Below, in pieces: positions 1-6,603 of a stretch of DNA of 34,721 bases. The notes beneath the pieces were generated by a model, which saw only the letters and a list, made by a program, of their open reading frames with translations, did no database searches and was not told the origin of the DNA. Where the stretch lies: positions 1 to 34,721 of the forward strand of contig DAIRGS010000040.1 of NCBI GenBank assembly GCA_036794395.1. Direction: 5' to 3'. The translations under genes and the position numbers were made by a program. Numbering within the stretch: position 1 is the first letter of the stretch; each line of letters opens with the position of its first letter. The DNA is from DASXMX01 sp036794395 (lineage in GTDB: Bacteria > Planctomycetota > Phycisphaerae > Tepidisphaerales > Tepidisphaeraceae).

Positions 1-136
1 ATCCTTGACCGCCACCGAAGATTACCCCAAATCAAAGGCGTGACAAAGCACTAGCGGGCCCGGCGCACCGCGACCCATCGCATGCGCTCAGCGCAATCTT
101 TCCCTACTTGCAACAGCAGCCTCATTCAGCATTAAC

Positions 137-1894
137 TCACGCAGTTGGGGAGAACGGCTGATAGCTCCCAAGATTCGACGTAATTCCAATCGCGTAATTG
201 CCCACACTTGGGTCGACGGAACTGAGAACCACTTCATACCGAGTGCCGGCGATGGCTTGGAACTCGCCAACGGCATCGACGCTGCGAGCGGAATTGGAAT
301 CGTAGACGACGAGCGCGGTGGAGTTGTCATCGTTGATCTGCAGCACTTCGACGGTGGGGGCGAATGCGTTGGATTCCATGACGACGTCGGCCGTGCCGCT
401 GGCGGTAGCGGTGATCACGAATGCATCGCCCCATCGCCCATTTTGCAGATCGAACGAATTACTGCCCAGAGTTCCGGTGCCGATGACGACCAACTGCGAA
501 GACGGCGGAGGCGTCGGAGTGGGCTGGGGAGTGGGTTGGGGGATGATCGTTGTGGGGACAGCGGTGAATGTGCAGGAGGTGAACCCGTTGACGTTTGCCA
601 GCAACTGATCGCCGGTCAGATTGAGATAGCCGCCATCGCCCGGCGTAGCCTGATTGAATCCCCAGGGGTTGCGCATCATGACCGTGCCGTCGCCGTTGAC
701 CTGAACGACGGAATACACGTGGCTTGGCACAAGCTCCACAGCCTGCTGGCTACTGGCGTAGTCGATGACTGCTCCGGCGGCAAGCTCGTTGTTGATCTCA
801 CTGACAAGCTGACTTCCGGTGCGGAATTGATAAGCGAACAAGCTGCCAAGGTTGCTCCCGCCCAGATCCGCGAAGACTTCGGCCCCTGATCCGAAATCGA
901 TCTGTGAATAACTTGCCGGTTGATCCGGATGGCGGAAGAAGCAGAATGCTTTCTCCATCACGGCAACCCAGATCGAACCGCCGGTGCCCAGGCCTGCAAA
1001 GACAGGCTTCCCTGCGGTATCAACCGCGAAGCTGGCGTCGACGTTTTCAAAAACGTCCTGGCCATTGCGTTCAAATTTCACCTGAAAGGTGCCGTTGGCC
1101 AACTGGGTGACGTCCTGCTGAATCAGGCCCGGATCGTTGCGGGCAATATCAGAGAGCGTGGCGAGGAAGTAACAATCGCCAACGCCGCCTTGAACGATGT
1201 CATCGGGCGAAGGACCGCCGGTTGCGAAGAGGGGGTTGGCGGAGAAGTCGTTCCAACCGGCAAAATTATTGACGTTTGAAATATCGGGCTCAACGCCAAA
1301 TCCACCGGTCGGAATAGGCAAACCGCCAGGGCCCTGCGGATCGGGTACGGGAGCAGCGGTGCCATCCGGGGCGACGGCATGAATCTTGAGTTTGTAGCCG
1401 GTTGTAGGGCCGGTGATCCGCTTATGCGAGACACTTCGGGTGGCTGGGGCTTTGCCAGCGCTGGCGGCAAAGCCGATGCCGATGTCGAGATAATACGTGC
1501 CGGGATCAAGGCGCTGATAAAAGCCAGACGCCTTTGCGCCGTTGGTGCCGCCCGTACTTAGACCAGAGCCGTCCTCGAAAAGAAGCGTCACGGAATCGCT
1601 TTGTTTGAGATTGCTGAGGGTGATTTGCAGATTGATCGGGGCGGTCACATCAAACTTATAAAGGTTGTCGCTTACCAGGCCGCCGACGTTGCCACCAGCG
1701 GTTGCCGTTGCTTTAAGCTTCATGGGCCGGAGAACGGTCGCCTCACTCAGGGCGGAAAGTCCGACACCACTTAGAAGCCGGCGGGATTCGAGTGACTCGC
1801 ACGCGTAGATGGCACGACGCCGGGCGACGATTGATTTGCCGGTGAATAACTTATTTTTAGGAGTAGACGTACGCGTAGACGGCGTTTTAAACAT
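137..1894 (-). CDS. Secreted calpain-family (C2) cysteine protease with LEPR-XLL-type N-terminus
   Basis: 585 residues from an ATG at 1894, preceded by GGGAAG; the frame stays open upstream to 2128, but that part looks non-coding. Residues 33-43 read ESLESRRLLSG, the tag found near the start of many planctomycete exported proteins. Residues 70-175 resemble a beta-sandwich pre-peptidase C-terminal (PPC) domain. The calpain catalytic core spans about 205-445, with oxyanion Gln235, nucleophile Cys241 in QGGVGDCYF, His392 in SHVYSV and Asn409 in RNPWG, so the full triad is present. A Pro/Thr linker (452-464) leads to a second PPC-like beta domain (470-575). No calcium-binding EF hands are visible. 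Family knowledge: calpain-type thiol proteases cut proteins at limited sites; the substrate here is unknown. Export is inferred from the tag and the beta domains, not from a classical signal peptide. Confidence 0.85.
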   Translation of the reverse strand: MFKTPSTRTSTPKNKLFTGKSIVARRRAIYACESLESRRLLSGVGLSALSEATVLRPMKLKATATAGGNVGGLVSDNLYKFDVTAPINLQITLSNLKQSDSVTLLFEDGSGLSTGGTNGAKASGFYQRLDPGTYYLDIGIGFAASAGKAPATRSVSHKRITGPTTGYKLKIHAVAPDGTAAPVPDPQGPGGLPIPTGGFGVEPDISNVNNFAGWNDFSANPLFATGGPSPDDIVQGGVGDCYFLATLSDIARNDPGLIQQDVTQLANGTFQVKFERNGQDVFENVDASFAVDTAGKPVFAGLGTGGSIWVAVMEKAFCFFRHPDQPASYSQIDFGSGAEVFADLGGSNLGSLFAYQFRTGSQLVSEINNELAAGAVIDYASSQQAVELVPSHVYSVVQVNGDGTVMMRNPWGFNQATPGDGGYLNLTGDQLLANVNGFTSCTFTAVPTTIIPQPTPQPTPTPPPSSQLVVIGTGTLGSNSFDLQNGRWGDAFVITATASGTADVVMESNAFAPTVEVLQINDDNSTALVVYDSNSARSVDAVGEFQAIAGTRYEVVLSSVDPSVGNYAIGITSNLGSYQPFSPTA

Positions 1895-2196
1895 GGATTT
1901 TTTTCTTCCCTGTGCTTCAGGTTCAGCGAAATGATCGTACGGACATTCTATCGAAGGAAGTCCACTTATCAATGTCGTAATACACACCGTTTGCTCGCCT
2001 TTAATATCGCAAGCTCCGGTAATTTCCGCACATTTCCGAAATTTTGATGCTGCGTTTGCAATACGCCGCGATCGAAAGACGAGGCTCGGCAAGAACCACG
2101 CACTCCCGAGGAAGTGAGACGCAATCAATGTTTGGGACGAATGAGCGATTCCTGTACTGATTGGACGCGTGGGCGCGAAGGCGTTATTTTCCCAAC
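1895..2196. other. Divergent intergenic region, no gene seen
   Basis: About 300 bases separate the divergent starts of the protease and the glycosyltransferase. It must hold both promoters if they are transcribed separately. I see no convincing -35/-10 pair, RNA gene or repeat. The open frames that cross it have no coding character. Confidence 0.5.
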
Positions 2197-2904
2197 ATGT
2201 TCGTGACGATTCCCTCCTTTCGCGGCGGGCAGAAGCTGGAACGGTGTCTGGCAGCCCTTCGCGCCCAGAGCGTCGCTCCGAAGATCTACGTACACGACAA
2301 CGACAGTAAAAACATTGGATTTACGGCCGCGGTCAACGAAGGGCTGCGGCGCGCGCTCAAGAGCGGCGAGGAATACGCCCTGGTTCTTAACCAGGATGTT
2401 TACCTTCGCCCCGACGGAATTGAGCGGCTGACCGAGTTTCTGCGCACCCACCCGCGTTGCGCGATTGCAGGGGTAAAGCAAACAGACGAAAAAGATCTCG
2501 ATCTCGTCCAGCATGGCGGATGCGGGGCGGCGTTTCCGTCGGGGCTGCATGTTCGCGGGCGAAAGAGCCGGGGGGAATGCGCGGTTTCGCTGCCGATGCC
2601 CTGGGTCAACGGTGCGGTGATGGCCGCCCGGCTCGATGCGGTGATCGACTTTGGCGTGATGGACCAGAACATGTTCCTGATCGGCTCAGACTCCGACTGG
2701 TGCTACACCGCCCGCCAGCGCGGGTGGGAAGTCTGGTATTGCGCAGAATGTGAAGTGATCCACGAGGGTGGGGTCACCACCGGAGCGCCTATCCCTGAAC
2801 TTCAGCCCATTTTCTATCGCGACATGACTTACTGGCGGGACAAATGGCTTGGCACGCGGACATTTGAAAAGTTGAAAAGTTGGAAAGTGAATGTCCCGAT
2901 GTAA
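2197..2904 (+). CDS. GT2-family glycosyltransferase
   Basis: 235 residues from the ATG at 2197; a TTG at 2161 extends the frame by 12 residues but has no ribosome binding site, and family members start just before the first beta strand (MFVTIPSFRG). GT-A fold features are visible: DND at 34-36, the acidic NQD at 65-67 in the ALVLNQDVYLRPDG strand-loop that binds nucleotide-sugar and metal, NGAVMAARL at 138-146, and GSDSDWCYTARQRGW at 163-177 holding the likely catalytic Asp. This layout resembles rhamnosyltransferase-like GT2 enzymes that act on polysaccharide or lipid-linked glycans, but donor and acceptor cannot be read from sequence. The last dozen residues (FEKLKSWKVN...) are Lys-rich and come from a short tandem-like stretch, so the native C-terminus may have been modified. 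Transcribed towards pyrC. Confidence 0.85.
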   Translation: MFVTIPSFRGGQKLERCLAALRAQSVAPKIYVHDNDSKNIGFTAAVNEGLRRALKSGEEYALVLNQDVYLRPDGIERLTEFLRTHPRCAIAGVKQTDEKDLDLVQHGGCGAAFPSGLHVRGRKSRGECAVSLPMPWVNGAVMAARLDAVIDFGVMDQNMFLIGSDSDWCYTARQRGWEVWYCAECEVIHEGGVTTGAPIPELQPIFYRDMTYWRDKWLGTRTFEKLKSWKVNVPM

Positions 2905-2912
2905 GTGGGAGA

Positions 2913-3083
2913 GTAGGCAGTAGGCTGAAATAGAGTCAGCAGTCAGCAGTGGGCGGTCGGCAGGAATGAATGAGCCGGCTGTCGCCACATTTTTCTGCCC
3001 ACTGCCCACTGCCCACTGCCTGCTGCCCACTGCCTGCTGCCCACTGCCCACTGCCTACTGCCTACTGCCTGCTGCCTGCTGCC
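2913..3083. repeat. Heptamer-built inverted repeat, locus 1
   Basis: The right arm (2995-3083) is a clean run of 7-base units, CTGCCCA, CTGCCTG and CTGCCTA, twelve full copies plus CTGCC. The left arm (2913-2964) holds the complementary units GTAGGCA, GTCAGCA, GTGGGCG and GTCGGCA in degenerate form. About 30 bases separate the arms. It sits between the convergent GT2 gene and pyrC, and its right arm contains the pyrC stop codon. The unit recalls heptanucleotide short tandem repeats known from filamentous cyanobacteria. Confidence 0.85.
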
Positions 3084-4351
3084 ATCTGAAACTTCACTTC
3101 CCCTCCGACTATGGTCATGACCGCTCGGCTTGTTACTTCCCAGCCGTGGAAGGGGCAGTTTCGACTTTTGCCGGCAAACTGTTCGACGTCGATTTTCCAA
3201 TTGTGATTTGGGTCGATCAGCGTGACGTCGGCATCGGCGCCTTCGGCAAGCGTGCCCTTGGTCGACTTGATGATCCCGGCTCCGCGCGCGGTCATCAGAT
3301 CAATTAGCTTCAGCCAACTGATGTGGCCCGGCTCAACCAGCGCCTTGACGTAAAGCGGCAAAGCGCATTCCAGCCCGATGATTCCGAACGGGGCATGCAC
3401 AAATTCAAGTTCTTTCTCCTCAGCCAAGTGCGGCGCGTGATCGGTGGCCAGACAATCGATTGTTCCGTCCTTGATTCCCTCAATGCAGGCTTTGACGTCC
3501 ATCGCTGTCCGCAGGGGCGGGTTCATCTTGTAGTTGGTGTCGTATCCCCGGCAGTATTCGTCGGTCAGAAGAATGTGGTGCGGCGCGACTTCAGCCGTCA
3601 CGTTCAGGCCATCCCGCTTGGCACGGCGAATCAGTTCAACGCTTCCGGCGGTGCTGACGTGCTGCACGTGATACCGGCAGCCGATCGTCCGATTCAGCAG
3701 CAGATCCCGCGAAATCATGAGCTGCTCGGCTTCTGACGGAATTCCGGGTAGTCCGAGCGTCGCCGACACCAAGCCCGCGTGCATCGCGCCGCCGCCCAGC
3801 GTGGGCTCTTCGCAGTGCTGCATCAGGACGGCATCGAACATCTTCGAATATTGGAGTGCTTTACGCATGACCGAGGCATCAGCCACGCCCACGCCATCGT
3901 CGCTGATCGCGACCGCCCCGCGCTGGAGCATGGAGCCAATCTCGGCCAGCTCCTTGCCCTCACGTCCCTTGGTGATAGCGCCAATAGGCCACACGTTCGC
4001 CAAGCCGACGCGCTGACCCTCGCGCAAGATGAACTCGATCTGCCCTTCGTTATCCAGGGGCGGCTTGGTGTTGGGCATGCAACAGACGGTCGTGAACCCC
4101 CCCGCCACCGCCGCGGCGGAACCGGATGCGACGGTTTCCTCCTCCTCGTCGCCGGGCTCACGGAAATGGACGTGGATGTCGATGAGGCCGGGAGTGACGT
4201 ACAGGCCCGTTGCGTCGATCACTCGATCCCCGTGGCCCGGGTTTGCACCCACCGCGGCGATCTTGCCATCACGGATTAATACATCCGCCCGCCCTTCGAA
4301 TTTGCGCGAGGGATCGAGCACAGTACCGTGTTGGATAAGCAGTGTTTTCAT
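3062..4351 (-). CDS. pyrC: Dihydroorotase
   Basis: About 429 residues, ATG at 4351. It catalyses reversible ring closure of N-carbamoyl-L-aspartate to dihydroorotate, step three of cytosolic pyrimidine synthesis. Amidohydrolase metal motifs are visible: DIHVHFREPG near residue 58 (first two His), CMPNT near 91, SDDGVGV near 150 (bridging Asp region of class I enzymes), QHCEE near 177, a His near 230 and ATDHAPH near 301. Length and motifs fit the stand-alone class I form that works with aspartate carbamoyltransferase, whose gene pyrB lies upstream on the same strand. The start is only 10 bases after the antitoxin gene, so it is probably co-transcribed with the toxin-antitoxin pair. The native C-terminus appears to end near TIVGGEVKFQ; the last seven residues (MAAGSRQ) and the TAG stop are encoded by the heptamer repeat. 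Confidence 0.95.
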   Translation of the reverse strand: MKTLLIQHGTVLDPSRKFEGRADVLIRDGKIAAVGANPGHGDRVIDATGLYVTPGLIDIHVHFREPGDEEEETVASGSAAAVAGGFTTVCCMPNTKPPLDNEGQIEFILREGQRVGLANVWPIGAITKGREGKELAEIGSMLQRGAVAISDDGVGVADASVMRKALQYSKMFDAVLMQHCEEPTLGGGAMHAGLVSATLGLPGIPSEAEQLMISRDLLLNRTIGCRYHVQHVSTAGSVELIRRAKRDGLNVTAEVAPHHILLTDEYCRGYDTNYKMNPPLRTAMDVKACIEGIKDGTIDCLATDHAPHLAEEKELEFVHAPFGIIGLECALPLYVKALVEPGHISWLKLIDLMTARGAGIIKSTKGTLAEGADADVTLIDPNHNWKIDVEQFAGKSRNCPFHGWEVTSRAVMTIVGGEVKFQMAAGSRQ

Positions 4352-4361
4352 CTGTGGATCA

Positions 4362-4691
4362 TCACGATGCGCGCAAAAGCATCTTCAGGCCGCGCGCGAC
4401 AATTTGCGCTCGGCTCAGGCCCTCGCGCTTCGCCAGCGCATCGGCGCGTTTCAGCAACCCGCCTTCGATCGTCAGCGAGACCGTTTTCGCTCCTTCGCCA
4501 ACTTTCGGACGGCCGCGGAGACGGCGTCGTTCTTTGAACTTTCGCCATGCCTTGCGCTGTTCCGCTGTGAGCGGAAGCGTCTGGGCTCGGGTGAACTCGC
4601 GATCCAAAGCATGATATTCGCGTTCCTTCCGGTCATCGGATAACGCGTTAAAAGCGTCGATTGGCGATAGCTTCCGTTTGTTCATATTCAT
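4362..4691 (-). CDS. Ribbon-helix-helix antitoxin-like protein (partner of BrnT-like toxin)
   Basis: 109 residues if it starts at the ATG overlapping the toxin stop (ATGA, 4691), or 107 from the second ATG at 4685, which has the better spacing (GGAG plus 6 bases). The N-terminal half is charged and helical (LSDDRKEREYHALDREF..., KFKERRRLRGRP). Residues about 70-106 (KTVSLTIEGGLLKRAD, then GLSRAQIVARGLKMLL) fit a CopG/MetJ-type ribbon-helix-helix: a short beta strand that binds DNA and two helices. Toxin first and antitoxin second is the brnT-brnA order. In that family the antitoxin neutralises the toxin and represses the shared promoter. The DNA-binding part here lies at the C-terminus. The particular antitoxin family is uncertain. 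Confidence 0.7.
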   Translation of the reverse strand: MNMNKRKLSPIDAFNALSDDRKEREYHALDREFTRAQTLPLTAEQRKAWRKFKERRRLRGRPKVGEGAKTVSLTIEGGLLKRADALAKREGLSRAQIVARGLKMLLRAS

Positions 4692-4948
4692 CTCCGGCGG
4701 CCGCGGCGCCGGCGGGTCGTCAGCGGCATGGCATGAATGATGAAAATCGTTCCATCGGCATCGAGCAGGTACACGACCTGTACCATTCGGCCACCTTCTC
4801 CGCGTCCCTGCACCATTAACTTGTCGCGGCCACCGCGGCGCGGCCACCCGCGCCCCGGATGATCCACGATTCGCTCCGCCTCCAAGCGACCGACGCCATG
4901 ACGCGTCGCATGATCGAGGTTCCATTCGTTCCAGCGAAACTCGCTCAT
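4688..4948 (-). CDS. brnT: BrnT-like toxin
   Basis: 86 residues. The pattern FRWNEWNLDHATRHGV...EAERIVDHP, then RDKLMVQGRGEGGRMVQVVYLLDADGT, then IIHAMPLTTRRRR follows the BrnT superfamily: an N-terminal W-N-x-x-H-GV helix, a GR-x-x-GR beta hairpin, and a final strand with a conserved basic end. BrnT proteins are RelE-fold ribonucleases that slow translation under stress. The gene has its own AT-rich promoter-like sequence upstream and overlaps the antitoxin gene by four bases. The pair is inserted between pyrB and pyrC. Toxic activity is inferred from family similarity and gene order only. Confidence 0.72.
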   Translation of the reverse strand: MSEFRWNEWNLDHATRHGVGRLEAERIVDHPGRGWPRRGGRDKLMVQGRGEGGRMVQVVYLLDADGTIFIIHAMPLTTRRRRGRRR

Positions 4949-4968
4949 CTAAGCGACGCTCCAATTTA

Positions 4969-4997
4969 ACTATATAGGAAATTCAATCAACCGGCAA
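4969..4997 (-). promoter_or_regulatory. Putative sigma-70-type promoter of the toxin-antitoxin pair
   Basis: On the minus strand, TTGCCG (4992-4997) and TATAGT (4969-4974) are separated by exactly 17 bases, in a short AT-rich island that stands out from its surroundings. It lies in the 79-base gap between the pyrB stop and the toxin start. It would also feed pyrC. No dyad operator is obvious. Confidence 0.45.
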
Positions 4998-5027
4998 GAA
5001 ATGGGTGCCAACCTCCGACGGCGGGCC

Positions 5028-6002
5028 TCACGCTCTCCCGTCCGGCACTTGGGACACCAGATAAAGGACTGCCATCCTCACCGCCAGTCCATTAGTCACC
5101 TGGGTTAAGATCCCGCTTTGCGGCCCGTCTGCAATATGCGAGCTGATTTCCAGGCCGCGATTCATTGGACCAGGATGCATGACGAAGACGTCCTTTTTGC
5201 AGCGGGCGAAGCGATCCGTCGTCAGGCCAAAAAAACGGGTGAATTCTCGTACAGTCGGAAACTGGCTGCTTTTGATGCGCTCGAACTGGATGCGCAACAT
5301 GTTCACCACATCCACCGAGCCGATGATTGAATCAAAATCGTGCACCACCTTCGCACCGAGCTTTTCAAACACTTTGGGCACCAGAGTGGGCGGACCCACC
5401 AGGATGACTTCAGCGCCCATTTTCGTCAGGCCCCACAGATTCGACCTCGCTACCCGACTGTTCACAATGTCCCCGACAATCGCCACCTTCAGCCCTTTAA
5501 TCCGGCCAAATCGCTCCTGAATGGTGTACAGATCCAGCAGACCCTGCGTCGGATGCTCATGAGCCCCGTCACCGGCGTTCACGATGCTCGGCTTGAGGAT
5601 CCGTGACAGCACTTCCGCCGAGCCGGCAGCGCCGTGGCGGATGACAATGATATCGACGCCCATCGCCTCAATGTTGCGGGCCGTGTCGATCAGCGTCTCG
5701 CCCTTGCTGATGCTGCTGCCTTTTTCGGAAAAGTCGATCACATCCGCCGAAAGGCGCGAAGCGGCCAGCGAGAAACTGGTCCGCGTTCGGGTACTGTCTT
5801 CGAAAAACGCATTGACCACTACCCGTCCGCGGAGGGCGGGCACTTTCTTCACGCTGCGCGTGGAGACTTCCTTGAAGCTCTTGGCGGTTTCGAGAACGAA
5901 TTGGATTTCATCAGCAGAGAGTTCCTGGAGGCTGAGCAGATGCTTGCGCGTCCAGCGCGTCGGAGCGGCAATCGAAGTTGGGTCGTCGCTCACAGGAGTC
6001 AT
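5028..6002 (-). CDS. pyrB: Aspartate carbamoyltransferase catalytic subunit
   Basis: 324 residues, ATG at 6002 overlapping the pyrR stop (ATGA), with GGAG upstream. It joins carbamoyl phosphate to L-aspartate, the committed step of pyrimidine synthesis. The carbamoyl-phosphate motif FFEDSTRTRTSF is near residues 66-77, HPTQGLLD lies mid-protein, and MHPGPMNRG is towards the C-terminus; all are diagnostic of ATCases rather than ornithine carbamoyltransferases. No pyrI regulatory subunit is visible. Downstream is pyrC, not a PyrC-like pseudo-dihydroorotase fused to the operon, so this is probably a simple trimer regulated at expression level. Translational coupling to pyrR is likely. Confidence 0.96.
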   Translation of the reverse strand: MTPVSDDPTSIAAPTRWTRKHLLSLQELSADEIQFVLETAKSFKEVSTRSVKKVPALRGRVVVNAFFEDSTRTRTSFSLAASRLSADVIDFSEKGSSISKGETLIDTARNIEAMGVDIIVIRHGAAGSAEVLSRILKPSIVNAGDGAHEHPTQGLLDLYTIQERFGRIKGLKVAIVGDIVNSRVARSNLWGLTKMGAEVILVGPPTLVPKVFEKLGAKVVHDFDSIIGSVDVVNMLRIQFERIKSSQFPTVREFTRFFGLTTDRFARCKKDVFVMHPGPMNRGLEISSHIADGPQSGILTQVTNGLAVRMAVLYLVSQVPDGRA

Positions 6003-6571
6003 GCCCGGGGCTCCACTGAAATTTCGTCTTTGCCATCAGTTTCGCGAAGCCGGACGTTGACGCGGTGGTCCGGCGGAACGTCGCTGAGGGTGAGCCCGAC
6101 AAAATCGGCCTGGATCGGCAATTCGCGCCCGCCTCGATCGACAAGGACCGCTAATCGGATCATGCTGGGCCGGCCAAAATCCGCCAGGAGATTCAAAGCG
6201 CTTCGCACCGATCTGCCCGTGAACAAAACATCGTCCACCAGAAGCAGCGGCTTGTTATCGATGGAAATATTCAGGTGCGTCGGACGAATCAGCGGTCGGG
6301 GGCCGACTTCGGAAAGGTCGTCGCGATAAAGCGTAATATCGAGGATCCCTCGACCGATGCCCGTGTACCCTTGCGATTCGAGGATCCGCATCACGCGCTG
6401 CGCGAGCACTTCCCCGCGAGTTAAAACGCCGACAATATTGAAGGCTTTATCGCGTGGGAACGCCGTGACAATGCGCTCGACCAGATGATCGACCACCCGC
6501 CCGACATCAGTTTCATCGTAATAATTCCGCACGCGGCTCGCGAAGGTATTTGAGCGAGGCGGAAGATTCAA
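5999..6571 (-). CDS. pyrR: Bifunctional pyr operon regulator / uracil phosphoribosyltransferase
   Basis: 190 residues from a TTG at 6571; an in-frame stop four codons upstream rules out a longer form. The PRPP-binding loop LLLVDDVLFTGRSVRSAL (about residues 109-126) and the DITLYRDDLSE segment (78-88) are typical of PyrR. Family knowledge: PyrR binds UMP and an RNA anticodon-like hairpin to attenuate pyr operons, and has weak uracil phosphoribosyltransferase activity. Here only 32 bases separate it from the upstream pump gene and it overlaps pyrB, so there is no room for a classical leader attenuator at its own 5' end. It may act on another site, bind within coding RNA, or act mainly as an enzyme. 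Confidence 0.93.
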   Translation of the reverse strand: MNLPPRSNTFASRVRNYYDETDVGRVVDHLVERIVTAFPRDKAFNIVGVLTRGEVLAQRVMRILESQGYTGIGRGILDITLYRDDLSEVGPRPLIRPTHLNISIDNKPLLLVDDVLFTGRSVRSALNLLADFGRPSMIRLAVLVDRGGRELPIQADFVGLTLSDVPPDHRVNVRLRETDGKDEISVEPRA

Positions 6572-6603
6572 TCGAGATTCTTATCGCCAATGCGAGAGAA
6601 CGG

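Noticed and set aside
2995..3083. Possible CRISPR array
   Set aside because: Units are 7 bases with no spacers; it is a tandem repeat, not a CRISPR.
4692..4964. Longer N-terminal extension of the antitoxin frame
   Set aside because: The extension lies entirely over the toxin gene in another frame and reads as low-complexity; the ATGA junction explains the true start.
6572..6603. PyrR attenuator leader before pyrR
   Set aside because: Only 32 bases between genes; no terminator hairpin with T-run is visible.
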